A DNA stretch of 64,000 nucleotides, taken from Septoria linicola (taxonomy: Eukaryota; Ascomycota; Dothideomycetes; Mycosphaerellales; Mycosphaerellaceae). The DNA is taken from assembly GCA_024114885.1 (NCBI GenBank), contig CP099431.1, positions 558,001 to 622,000 of the forward strand, written 5' to 3'. The notes beneath the pieces are model-generated. The model saw only the letters and a program-made list of their open reading frames with translations, was not told the origin of the DNA and searched no databases. The position numbers were made by a program, and so were the translations under genes. This document shows positions 1-9,990 of this stretch, piece by piece. The first letter of the stretch is position 1. Each line of letters starts with the position of its first letter.

Positions 1-119
1 TCTATATAGGCTTCGTAGCCTATACTCTTTAAACGCCTTATAAAACGTAAACACGATAATAATATCGAATTACTCGACTAACTAGACTTCGAACGATTAC
101 TAGTATACTCTTAGCTAAT

Positions 120-2390
120 AGACGATACTTAGATTACTTTATAGGTCTTTACGTATAGCTAGCGGCTATAGAACGCGCGTAAAAAGGTAGTTTAGATATA
201 TAAGATCTACTACTCTTAGAAGACGTAGATACGCGGTAAATAGGCTAGTCTCTATAATATAGACAAATCGATATCTTTAGTAGAAGTATACTTAAGGCAA
301 GTATATAGTATATATAAGGAAGGTAAGAGGCTACTAGAGACACCTTTAAGTAAGTAGTATAAGCCTATAGATAGGTACGTAACGCCTTAGAGCGTTAATA
401 ATAATATAGCTATTAAATTCGATATAGACGACTTCCTTATATTACTATATATATAGCTAATTATAGACAACATTGCCTTCTATAAGTGCGATTTACTAGC
501 CTTTAGAGCGCTCCTATCCTACCTCTAACCTCGTTACTACTAATTTATTCCTTTATACTAAACTACGAGCTCTAAGATAGTAATAGTATTCGATAAATAA
601 CTCGGCCGTATTATAGAGGATTTAGTAGCCGCTATTACGAGAATTAGCTTCTTATTCGACCTATAGACGTCTAAAAACAAACTAGTATTACTTAGTATTA
701 TTATATACTTTATCTCTATAGAAGGTTAACTAAGGATAATATTACTAGATCTACTAAGGTAGAAGGGCCGTTATACTAGCCGTAATATTATAGAGACTAT
801 AGTAGAGATAATAGTATACTATAACCTATACGATAAAGTTAGTTACTTTATCTCTAATAACGCTAGTAATAACTCTAAGGTAATTAAGTACCTTACGTAG
901 GAATATAGCTTCGATAAATACTAGAATTAGCTACGCTATATAGGCTATATATTCAACCTCGTTAGATAGGCTACGCTAACTAGTAAAGATCTAGAAGTAC
1001 TTAAATCTAAAGCTATTAATATAGCTACTAATAGACTAACGTTTAAGGATATAATACTACTATATTAGCGTCGCTATAGACTAATTAGTAAGCTTTATAA
1101 TACGCTCTATTATCTTGATCGTTTACTATAGGTATAGGAGGAGGTAGAACGACTATAGCTTACTAAGGTAGCTCTATTTAAGATAGAGAGCGACAAGGAT
1201 ATATATCGTCTATTATACGACGTATATACGCGCTAGTACTTATTCGACGATAGCTCTAAGCGTATATTAAAGCTTAGAGCCGCTATTAATAAGTACTACG
1301 AACAAGAGGTAGATAAGTAGTATATAGCTATATAGAAGTAGACTAAGAAACACCTTAATAGGTACTATATAAAGCTAGAGCCTTCTATCGTCTATAATTA
1401 ATTAATAGACGACGATTAGTATATAATTAAGTAGTATCGCGAGATCCTCTAGCTATTAGAGACAGTAATAAAGATACTATAGAGTACTAGCGGTAGCAAG
1501 TTTAGTACTATTTAGTAAGTACTACTAGTAATAGAGGCACTAATAAGTTACTTTAAAGCGCTTATTATCTAGTATCTAATCGATAATAACCTCTAACTAC
1601 CGAAGCGTAAATAGCGTGTCGATAGCGAATAATAACGATAACTACGTACTAAAGCTAATATATAGAACGACCTATCTAACTAACTTACTATATAATAGCA
1701 CTTCTACGCTAGTATTAAGCTTAGTTAGACTAAGTATAACGATTACTTTACTAAGATAGACGAAACGCCTATTTACGTAGCTATAGTAGTACTCTATCTA
1801 AATATAAAATAGCGGTTTATTAAGAAACTAGATAAATAATAACGATAGGCTAGTAACGATAAAGATTAGATCGTAAGGACTAAGGCTACTATCTAACGGC
1901 TATAGAATATATATAAAGATAAGTATAGAAGGCCTCCTACGTCGATAGTCGGTCTACGCGCTCCTAGTATAGCTACTCGCTACGTTATCTACTCGCTTAT
2001 AATTAATAACGATAGCGATAGCGATAGCGATAATAATATAGCTATAGACGAGTATATATAGTACTATAGTAAGAAGCGGAAGAAGGTAGTTAAACTTAAT
2101 ATAAGCTAGTTACTAATACCTTACTAGATTAAAAAGAGACGATAATAGCCAAGCCTAGTATAAATAGCGTTAGATATATATACCTATCCGGTAATAAGTA
2201 ACGAGCCTAAGCGATAATTTAGCGTTACTAGCGACGTATTATAACTACGTAGACGATAGTTATATAGTGAAACTATACGATATTTAGTTACTCTAAAGTT
2301 ATAGATAAATAGCGGTTTTATTATACTAACTAGTACGCTATTTAGGCGCATTACGTAGCTAATAACACCTATAGTAGTAATAGTAATAGT
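120..2390 (+). pseudogene. hAT transposase, RIP-inactivated
   Basis: One frame can be followed through many TAG/TAA codons. At 655-700 it reads F-D-L-stop-T-S-K-N-K, the hAT catalytic segment around the first acidic residue (usually D-x-W-T-S, with TGG turned into TAG). It is followed by a segment resembling the second motif (S-N-N-A-S-N-N-S near 850). The C-terminal dimerisation domain is clear at about 2175-2330: A-L-D-I-Y, then E-P-K-R-stop-F-S, then L-R-R-R, and a closing I-N-S-G. A short acidic Asp/Ser repeat (GATAGC units) lies at 2002-2035. Family membership is secure; the subfamily is not assigned. The protein would have cut and pasted the element. Confidence 0.8.
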
Positions 2391-2487
2391 AGATAGTACT
2401 AACACGGTTAAGATAGACTAGTATTTATTCGATATCGCAATACACTACCGCTTATAGCTAGCGTTACTAAGTAAGTAAGGCTTGTGC

Positions 2488-2515
2488 AAGTGAGTAGAGA
2501 TTGTCTTACTCACTT
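2488..2515. repeat. Inverted repeat near hAT terminus
   Basis: AAGTGAGTA (2488-2496) and TACTCACTT (2507-2515) are perfect inverted arms around a 10-base loop. The unit resembles the palindrome 40 bases downstream, as expected for subterminal transposase-binding repeats of a hAT element. Confidence 0.55.
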
Positions 2516-2551
2516 AACAAATAAGTAGCGAGAGTACTAAATAGCAAGTAA

Positions 2552-2575
2552 GCAAGTGAAGGTATCTTCACTTGC
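2552..2575. repeat. Palindrome at hAT terminus
   Basis: GCAAGTGAAG (2552-2561) and CTTCACTTGC (2566-2575) are perfect 10-base arms around GTAT. Outer arms extend imperfectly (CAAGTAA on the left, TTACTTACTTG on the right). This is probably part of the terminal inverted repeat of the hAT element. Confidence 0.55.
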
Positions 2576-3379
2576 GTTACTTACTTGTGGACCAGTCTGA
2601 ACACTCTGAGGTGATTCTGTTTTGATCGAGAGTCAGTCGCAGTTTCGGCTGGCCAGAAATCCTTCAAGTCACCCAGGGGTTATAGAGCACGGCCCGAGTA
2701 TCACCTATACAGTGTTACTTTGGAGCGACGCAGTTCGGGAAGGCAGATGCCGGACTCGTGGATGTCTCTTCAAGGCAAGTAGTGAGACGTTAGCATTCTC
2801 GGTCAGCGTAGCAGACGGCACCTCTACACTGGCTGGTAATATGCTGCAATGAGAGATCAAAGACAAGCCCTGCTCATAAGCTGACTGTAAGAGGCGCGGT
2901 AGAAGACGAAGCCATGAAGTCGCAAATCGTTTTGGGCCCATGTGATGAACTGTACAGTGGCAAGGGTGTAGTAGTCCGTCGCCTTTGTGTTTACTGCTTT
3001 TCACGGTTTGTGCTACGTGGAGCAACGCAACAAGCGGGTTAGCGAGGCGGCAGCCGCGAAGTAGATTCTTGTCAGGCGTAGGTGACGATTTGGTACTTGT
3101 CTCTGAACATATGCACGAGACAACGCTAGTGGCGATGGTCCATTAAATGCGGGAAGTGTAACAAGGCAACTGAGCAGTCTTGCCTGCTCCGAACCTCCTG
3201 CATAGGCAATAGAGGTCCCTGCCATGTATGTACAAGAGTTCAGGTATACGTAGCGTGACCTTGCAGTTTCGCACGACGGAGCGAGGGAGTTGTTGACCGA
3301 TGCGTCGGCTCGGCCCGGTAGAACCTACTGCTGTGCTCTCCACGTAGCAGAGTTTGTCCTGTCGTGTGCGCCTGTAGCA

Positions 3380-3693
3380 TCACAGCCAGCGATGAGTGGG
3401 TAGGCGCCGATGTGGTCTTGACAAGCAAAGAGATACTGCTTGAGCCTTGGGCATATTCATGACTGTGACAACTCGCGGCTTGCGACCAGCAAGAAGGGGA
3501 TGAAGTTCGAGGCTGAAAGCGATGAGGGCGGCGAAGAGTATGTGGAGACAGTCGCACAATCAACCTCCTGGACTTACCATGTTCTTGGACGGAAGTCTAT
3601 GTAGCCTCCAGGGCCTTGAGACAGTAGGACAGTCCACCCTCCCATGCGAAACGTTGACCTGACATCCCGAAGACCTCGTTCCGGTAGCCCCAT
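3380..3693 (-). CDS. Hypothetical 82-residue protein, two exons
   Basis: Exon 3693-3578, intron 3577-3513 (65 nt, donor GTAAGT, acceptor TTTCAG after a pyrimidine run), exon 3512-3380. The joined frame is 249 nt and closed by TGA. The frame is also open for about 15 codons upstream of the chosen ATG. This may therefore be the 3' end of the upstream gene (4329-3717) joined by a splice I could not locate. No domain is recognised. Confidence 0.35.
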
Positions 3694-3716
3694 TTCGTCT
3701 TCTTCTGGCTCTCTCT

Positions 3717-4329
3717 CTAAGAACCGACGAAGACCCAGCTGCCACGATGACCTTTAAGCTGACCCATTGTCTTCGGATGCTCTTTGCCCTTCTTGAGGTC
3801 TGTCAGCTCCTGGTCTGAGTCTTTGTCGGCCTTCTGGTCTGAATCTTTGTCGGCCTTCATGATCTCCTTCACATCCTCCACGAGACTGGCTCCACCGGCG
3901 CGAAGACGATTGACGAAACGGGAACCACGGGCCACAAGAGAGTGCCTAAAGTTGTGAAAAGCTTGCCCAATGTTGACGGCCTGCGTGGTGAGCCAGATAC
4001 GGCACTTGCTGAGGATCCTGCAGGTCTTGGATCCTGCTGTGGCGAAATGTGCTGCAACTGCGTAGCGGGCAGTAGGACTCACTACAATCCGTACGGTCAG
4101 CGAGTGTGACGCGTAGCAATGTGCGGTGTTCTCACGTACTGGCAAGTACGGTAGCCATGACGGTCACGGCGACAAGGACAACCGCGCCGGTCACGCAGGC
4201 AAGGACTGAAGGACCATAGCGGTTGATAACGACGGTCGAGGCCAACAGCGGAGTAGTAGAGTTTGAACGTGGAGTAACGAGCCAGCCTGTAGCCATGCCG
4301 ATGATGAAACTGCCGCTGTCGGGCGCCAT
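3717..4329 (-). CDS. Small putative membrane protein, two exons
   Basis: Exon 1 runs 4329-4140, a 58-nt intron 4139-4082, exon 2 4081-3717. The total is 555 nt, or 184 residues plus stop. The start ATG sits in CACCATGG, a strong fungal context; an in-frame ATG lies three codons upstream. The intron has donor GTACGT, branch-like GCTGAC and acceptor TTGTAG, and splicing restores one frame. Exon 1 ends in a hydrophobic segment of about 20 residues (V-L-A-C-V-T-G-A-V-V-L-V-A-V-T-V), a likely membrane helix. Exon 2 is basic and carries a perfect tandem duplication K-A-D-K-D-S-D-Q. I recognise no family. The 3' end could be spliced further, because the next protein-like frame begins within 30 bases of the stop. 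Confidence 0.55.
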
Positions 4330-5392
4330 GGTGAGCATGTAGTGTTGACGAGGAGGTTTGATGTGATGGGCTGTTGTGCGAGCGTGAATCTGGAGTGGAC
4401 GAGACGGAAAATTAGAAATTTCCCCCGATAAGATCAGAGTGCAAGGCAACTACTGAATGTGACGCGTCATGTTCACGAAGCATGCAGAAGAGGCAAGAAC
4501 AGCTCATCGGCGAGTGATGAAGCACCTAGTGGCTGCACAACAACGCTCTGCGATATCTCACCAGTAACTGATGGAGATGGAACTTGCCACGTGCCAGTCA
4601 AGGCGGTGTGCAACGTGCAGCAGTGCAAGCAAGCATGCGAGCCATTGAGCTTTGATCAATTGTTATATCTCACATTCGCCTTCCCTCTGCCAGTTCAGTC
4701 TGAGCATGAGCTTCTCCGAATGCTGATGACACTATATCAACACGCCTGCTTGGTTATGACCTCCGCTGGCCTCTCGTGACGGAAAACCATAGGTAATTTC
4801 AGACGCACGACGCGCTGGTATTGCGAGCACGCGTAGACCTTTTATCAAGACTTCCTGCTCGCCACTTCCCGCTAAGCTCACACAAGGCTGTAGAGTCAAC
4901 TAGTGACGCAGTGGAGTTCCTCAACGGGTTCTGGAGCTCATCCGACTCCAGATGCGGCAGATCCATCTCCAACCGCAATTCACAGCGGAGAAGGTCGAAA
5001 TGACAGAGTCGAAGTGGATATTGGTGCTGCAGCAAAGACACTAAGCTGAACATATCTGCGGATGGAGAAAAGCGATGAGAATGGCAAATTTGTCGGCTGT
5101 GGAGGAGGTTGCAGGACCAGCGAATATATCGGACAAAGATTGTAATCGCTGCTAGGCTGCGAGCTCCTGAGATTCTAGTCGAAGCCTCGAATCCCCAGAT
5201 CTCAGGCCAACAGCGCTTTCAGGCTCACAGCTAGAAGATGCATGTCTGTAAGACAGTGTAACAGAGCTGGGCAGCCCTCTGATACGCGTGTGATGAGCGC
5301 TCGACATCATAAGTGGACACTCCGTATCGACGTTGTGTCACGCACGTCAGCTGGAGTCCTTTTAAGCTCCGTGCACCATAGACCTTGCGGGC

Positions 5393-5638
5393 TTACTTGA
5401 ACTGTTCTCGAAGCATGGATGGGTAGGTGCAGATCCGACCTGCGACTTGTAGTGCCTGTGAGTGTTCCTGGGCGCAAGTTTCACTACTGCAGATCATGCA
5501 ATTCTTTGTGAAGTACTCAACTAGTGGCGGACGGTGTCGAAGACGCGCTGAACAGAACCTGCAAGCACGGGTATCGGAGACGCAATCCAGCTCGAATTGG
5601 ACGTTCGATGCGTAAGCGTTGGCGGATCTAGCAGTCAT
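5393..5638 (-). CDS. Hypothetical cysteine-rich protein, 81 aa
   Basis: ATG-initiated frame with a protein-like composition. It carries two C-x2-C pairs (C-R-F-C and C-M-I-C, about 20 residues apart) plus two further cysteines, so a zinc-binding fold is possible. The last codons overlap a GTAAGC donor-like site, so the frame may continue in another exon. No family is recognised; a fragment of a larger gene is equally possible. Confidence 0.3.
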   Translation of the reverse strand: MTARSANAYASNVQFELDCVSDTRACRFCSARLRHRPPLVEYFTKNCMICSSETCAQEHSQALQVAGRICTYPSMLREQFK

Positions 5639-6435
5639 AGACAGGGTATTTTGATGGACGGGCTAGTTGGCGGTGACTATGCGAATTTCTGTGGACATTC
5701 GGACCGGGAGGAAGGGATCTCGCACAGGCAGCTTGTGCAGGATGATCTTGAGCAACTGGATTGGCCGACCCGGCAGTGGCGATGGGGCTTCCAGTGATGC
5801 TGTTAGGCGACGTAGTATTGGCCACAAGTCAACCAGGAGATCAGACCGCGAGAAAGCTGTGCTTGCGGAGAGCTTGCAATGGTGTTGTCTCATGCTGGTG
5901 CTGATGCGGGTTTTGTCACAAACATCTGCATCCTGGTCTGCCTGCATAACCCTGCTGCAGCTTCACGCGATTGCTACTTGCGGTACCTGGCTCCGTTCCG
6001 ATGGCGAGGGCACACATTGTTTTTCAGCGGCGGGTGACCGAGAGGCTTCTCGATGCAATCGACGCTGCACAAGCATTGGAGCTACTATGCACCTATCTCT
6101 ACAACAGTTCTTTTGTGACGTAGAAGCTGGCCGTGGCCCAGGATTGTCAGTGGCCCAGAACTGTCTGTGGTGCAGGAGTGCCTGCTACTGCTTCCTGCAG
6201 TCATGCACCTCGTCTGCGTGGCATCAATCATAACTGACAATAATCGCCATCTCGCGGCGCGGTGTAGCCATCGATGGCACATACACGCAGGCGCACAGAC
6301 ACCTCCGCCGCACGACAGCCTCATTCATTAGGCCGATCATCCGCGCTAGACCGTCCCGATACGCCGCATGCCGGCACTAGTGCAACCGGTACTACAGTAC
6401 TGCTACTACTACTAACTAGTGAAGCGACGCTAACT

Positions 6436-7042
6436 ACTACGCTATCACGTAGCACGACTCGACACAGTCGACGACCGAGCAGCTCTGCTTCCGTTACAGA
6501 ACAGCCTCTTAGACAACTTTACTACGAGAGTCGCGCTCTTGGACAATAGCTCGCGAAGCAAGCTCGACATACGCGTGCAACGGCAACTGGACGATGTGAA
6601 GAACATCAAGGTCAGCCGCTACGTGAATCGCCTGCGGTCGGAAGACAGCTTTGGACTTTCGCTCCTTGCAGTATGGGCCATCTTTGGAGAGGATGGGGAA
6701 TGGCCTGGTGCACGCATTCTGGGTGGTCTCTGCGATGTCTCTAGTGGCGAACGCAGCTTCGAGCAGGCCTTCCAGCGCCTCCAAACAGCCCGCCATGCGC
6801 GACGCCAGACTCTCCAGCTCCGGCTGCTTCACCAGAAGCGGGCCACGCCGCGATCAAAAGTGCACAAGTGGACAGTGACTGATATCCACGATGCCATTGA
6901 GACGTGGTCGGCAGATGACCCGGCTCATCGTGACAAGGCGTTGCTCACCAACTTGCGCGAGCAGAAGAAATCTTTGCCTCACGACTCCACGCCAGCATCC
7001 GCGAGCAAGGACCCAACGCGAACGCTGACGATACCGGAGTAG
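6436..7042 (+). pseudogene. Exon-like open frame, unknown protein
   Basis: About 200 codons open without an ATG at the start, so this is an internal exon or a decayed gene. A branch-like TACTAAC and possible acceptors lie just upstream (6400-6450). The residues are mostly charged and helical, rich in Leu, Arg and Gln. The - strand over 6509-6832 is also open with helical character, so the strand is not certain. It could belong with the coiled-coil frame downstream. Confidence 0.3.
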
Positions 7043-7046
7043 GGAC

Positions 7047-7286
7047 ATGCTGTCCATCCAACCACACCTCGGCAGCGCCGCGAAGCGCACCCGCCTCAAC
7101 GCAATGGACGACGTAATGGACAACATTAATCGCGACGCACACGCTCTCCAGCAGTGGCTGGAGCTCTTCGACGACTTGCGCTCACCAACTACTCCGGCCG
7201 ACGATCTAGCGCACGCGGCTTCTCGTGCCACTCGCACTACAGAGCTGCGCCGCCACGACGACGTGGTAACGGTTGTGTGCTCGTAG
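7047..7286 (+). pseudogene. Short helical open frame
   Basis: Follows the previous frame after five bases but in a different phase. It is rich in Asp, Ala, Arg and Leu and could be another exon or frameshifted piece of the same gene. A single gene running from 6436 to 8255 with introns or frameshifts would explain all three frames. I see no confirmed splice sites. Confidence 0.25.
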
Positions 7287-7763
7287 AGAGCAATCGCGTG
7301 CGTGGTCCGGCTGTCGCCGATAGAGGACCTCGATGCCACTATTCAACTGCTCGTCGTGCCCATCGTCAAGGCCTCAGGTTCAGCAGCATTATCCGAGGTG
7401 CACCTCTTCGCTCATCCCGCTACAATCGAGAAAGAGCTATCAGATAATACGGCTATATACATTACTTTACTGTATCCTCTCAAGCCCCGCGAAACCATCT
7501 CGGTTCTCGCTTTGCCTGTCGACCAAGCGGGATCTGTAGACTGTAGCATTAGTATCGCGGCAGCATGCTTATTGGCCGGTATTACATTTCCTGCTCGCAA
7601 TAACATGAGTGTCTGGCGCTATGCTATCCGGATGCATCGCTAGTGTTGCAGTGACTACTCTCTACACCCTCTATCAATCTCCGCCATCGTCAATACACCA
7701 ACATCTCACTTGGTCCCGCCCTGCGATTCCGCTCCGACTACTTCCTACACCTACTAATCTCTA

Positions 7764-8255
7764 CATGCTTCTATTCACGAATCCACGGACTACGTACGTC
7801 GGCTACTTGAGGCCTGGGCAGAGACTCGGCGCATTCGCGACCGCCTAGCCGAGATTGCAGGCCAATTTCCGGCAGGATCGTCGTCGTCGTCACGCACCTC
7901 TTTGGACCCCAATCCGGAGCTTGAAGAACTTGAGTCTGACGTTGCCGATGCTGAGAAGCAGCTCAAGTCGCGCAGGAACCCCTCTAGCGCTGCGAGTTCC
8001 GCTTTGGCTGCCCACGTGGCTCAACTAAAGACAGCGCTGATAAAGGCTCGCCAGTGCCAGCGTACTCGAGTCAGCTCCGACGAGGCGCGAGACAAGCTGA
8101 TGATGATGCTCAGCGCAGTCATTGAAGATTCCCGCACTGCTATTCATCGTGCCGACAGAACGGTTGACGGATTCCTTGCCAGCTGGAAGAAGCTCATCGC
8201 GGACTTGGAGGGCGTGTTCGAGGCCATAGATGGCTTGACTGCGGGGCCGGAATGA
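7764..8255 (+). pseudogene. Coiled-coil protein fragment
   Basis: About 160 codons, no in-frame ATG at the start, stop TGA at 8253-8255. It begins D-Y-V-R-R-L-L-E-A-W-A-E-T-R-R, passes through a Ser run, then a long heptad-like region rich in Glu, Leu, Lys and Ala (E-L-E-E-L-E-S-D-V-A-D-A-E-K-Q-L), ending in an amphipathic tail. This is typical of a structural coiled coil. No family is recognised. The lack of a start and the phase changes upstream suggest an exon or a decayed gene. Confidence 0.4.
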
Positions 8256-8983
8256 GGAGGTGCAAGACGGGCAGCTATGAAGCGGGCAGACGGGCAGACA
8301 CAAGGCGAGCATGATGCTCCTCAGACGCCATGATACCATACACGTTCCGGCGACTATGAGCATCTTCGTCGTGGGCCAGTGGCTATGTCTTGATCGAAAG
8401 CTACGGGCAAGCTCGAATGCATCTAGGAACATTTGTACAGCCATATTTCCTCTTCTCGCATACACGATGGCCCGTAATGCAAGCAGCTGTCTGTGGTACC
8501 AACCTAGCATCTTCTTAGTCAAGTGTAGTGCTACATGCTTGTTCTACTCCCCCTCGAGCACACCGCCACGCTCTACTGTTCGCGTCTTACATGTATGTCG
8601 TGCTATCATACGAGCAGGAAGTCTTACTAGTGCCGCTGCCCGGAGGGTAGTGTTTTGTTGACTTGGCTCGTCTGCTGCAGTGTAGGCGAGCGTAGTATTT
8701 GACAAACCGAGAGTTCTGTCATCTTGCTGTTCGAGCGAATGGCGATTCTGGGACAGCTGGACCCTGGCCCAGATCTGCCGCAGAGGACTTTTGGACGATC
8801 TCGTGCCTCCGTCAGAGCCCAGCTGCGATTGATACGTTTCTACTTCTACTTGGAGGCTTCCCGAATTGCCTGCGTGAACAATCGGCACACAATAGACGCG
8901 AGGACTGTTCAAGGTTATTGACACGCACACCTCTCAATCGTAACATGGCACACGCTAGACTTGCCAAAGTTTCCCCCGTGAAT

Positions 8984-9396
8984 AACCTTGGCATCTTCCA
9001 AATTACACGAAGAAGTACAAGGACGTCTCCAACGAGGACGAGTCTGATGACGCGCTCGATGCTGAACTATACACACATACCTTCGACGGCTGCACGCTTC
9101 CCACGCTGGAGGCTAATACTAATTTGAACTGACCTCGCTCTCGCTGGACTGTTGTGGACAAGACCATTGTGCTGAGCCACGATGTCGCCTATGGCTATTG
9201 CAAACACTCTCTGCCGAGCAAGCGTCTGCTATTTCACTTGATCCAACTCTTGCAGCTGCCTACTAGCTACGGCATCCGAATCACTGAGAACGGCCTCGTG
9301 CTACTGCTGGACCTAATGAAGAACACGAGTTCTGAACATGCGACCCAGAGTGTCATCCACAGCTGCGCGATCCAGCCGCACTACGCATCGGATTAA
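8984..9396 (+). pseudogene. Decayed gene with in-frame stop
   Basis: One frame reads as protein on both sides of a TGA at about 9133. Before it is an acidic segment (E-D-E-S-D-D-A-L-D-A-E-L); after it comes a hydrophobic segment around L-L-F-H-L-I-Q-L-L-Q-L. The frame stays protein-like past the TAA at 9394-9396 for another 100 bases. TGA from CGA would be CpG decay rather than RIP at CpA. The product is unknown. Confidence 0.35.
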
Positions 9397-9508
9397 GATT
9401 GCAAATGTCCTCGTCAGGGCTGTTGAAGATACTACGGAGATGGGCCTCGTTTTGTGACCGCATTCGACCTCGAAGATCTTCCCGCCTCGAGAGTGCCCTA
9501 TCTCACCT

Positions 9509-9849
9509 CTAAGCCGCTACAACCGCCGTGTATGCTATTATCGCCAATGCTCTGCCCTCGGATATGCCTTCGAGCAAAGCCGGCCTAATTCGGGCACTGA
9601 CAGCTGGTGCTGTGGACGTCGTATGTCGGATGTTGATTTTCGGCTTGGAATCGTCAGCAAGTCCTGCTAAGCTGGTGTCGACATCGTCCAGCATTTGCTC
9701 GAAGTGTACTGTGTTGTGAAACTGATACAGGCTGGCAAAGGCACTCTGGATAGCTGGTGGAGGATTGGCGGTACGATCTGCGAAGGCAGTAGATGGCCGA
9801 GATAAGGTCTGTGGTCGCGTACGGCTACAATCCTGGAAGAGACTCTAGA
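9509..9849 (-). pseudogene. Open exon-like frame, unknown protein
   Basis: About 113 codons, opened by a possible acceptor (CTAG at the 9850 side) and closed by TAG. The sequence is well-behaved (F-A-S-L-Y-Q-F-H-N-T-V-H-F-E-Q-M-L-D-D-V) with an internal ATG at 9694 that would give a 61-residue protein. It is an exon of an unidentified gene, or a short gene starting at that ATG. Confidence 0.35.
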
Positions 9850-9990
9850 CCTGATTCATTGCGGGCTTGCTACTGGCAAGAATGGTAACGTAACCCTCAC
9901 CAGCAGGAGTGAGCTCTGAAGCGACGCGAGTGATTTCCTGAGTTCGAGGAATTTCCACCAGACAGGCTAGCTCATAGACAGACAGACACT

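Larger units (their letters stand above)
1..2590 (+). mobile_element. hAT transposon, 3' part, RIP-degraded
   Basis: AT-rich block nearly devoid of CA and TG, truncated by the window start. It holds one hAT transposase frame read on the + strand and ends in sequence with short inverted repeats built on CAAGTGA/CAAGTAA. The terminal 110 bases (about 2480-2590) keep CA and TG dinucleotides, so RIP faded before the element tip. The exact end and target duplication cannot be set because the left terminus is outside the window. Confidence 0.8.
2591..9990. other. Host DNA island 1, decayed and short genes
   Basis: Balanced composition with normal CA/TG frequency, between two hAT elements. Coding-like stretches are listed separately. 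No long intact gene is visible. The stretches 2591-3379, 4460-5392, 5640-6435 and 8256-8983 contain only short overlapping frames on both strands, and I could not support a gene in them. One frame worth noting is - strand 5663-5947, whose last 60 codons look protein-like, but it has no recognised domain. Confidence 0.6.

Noticed and set aside
2705..3025. Possible - strand gene at the left edge of island 1
   Set aside because: No ATG, no splice sites, and the + strand is equally open; it has ordinary chance-frame properties.
5667..6233. 188-codon + strand frame
   Set aside because: Composition is Ser/Cys/Arg-rich without any pattern, and the opposite strand looks more protein-like over its first part; treated as a shadow or chance frame.
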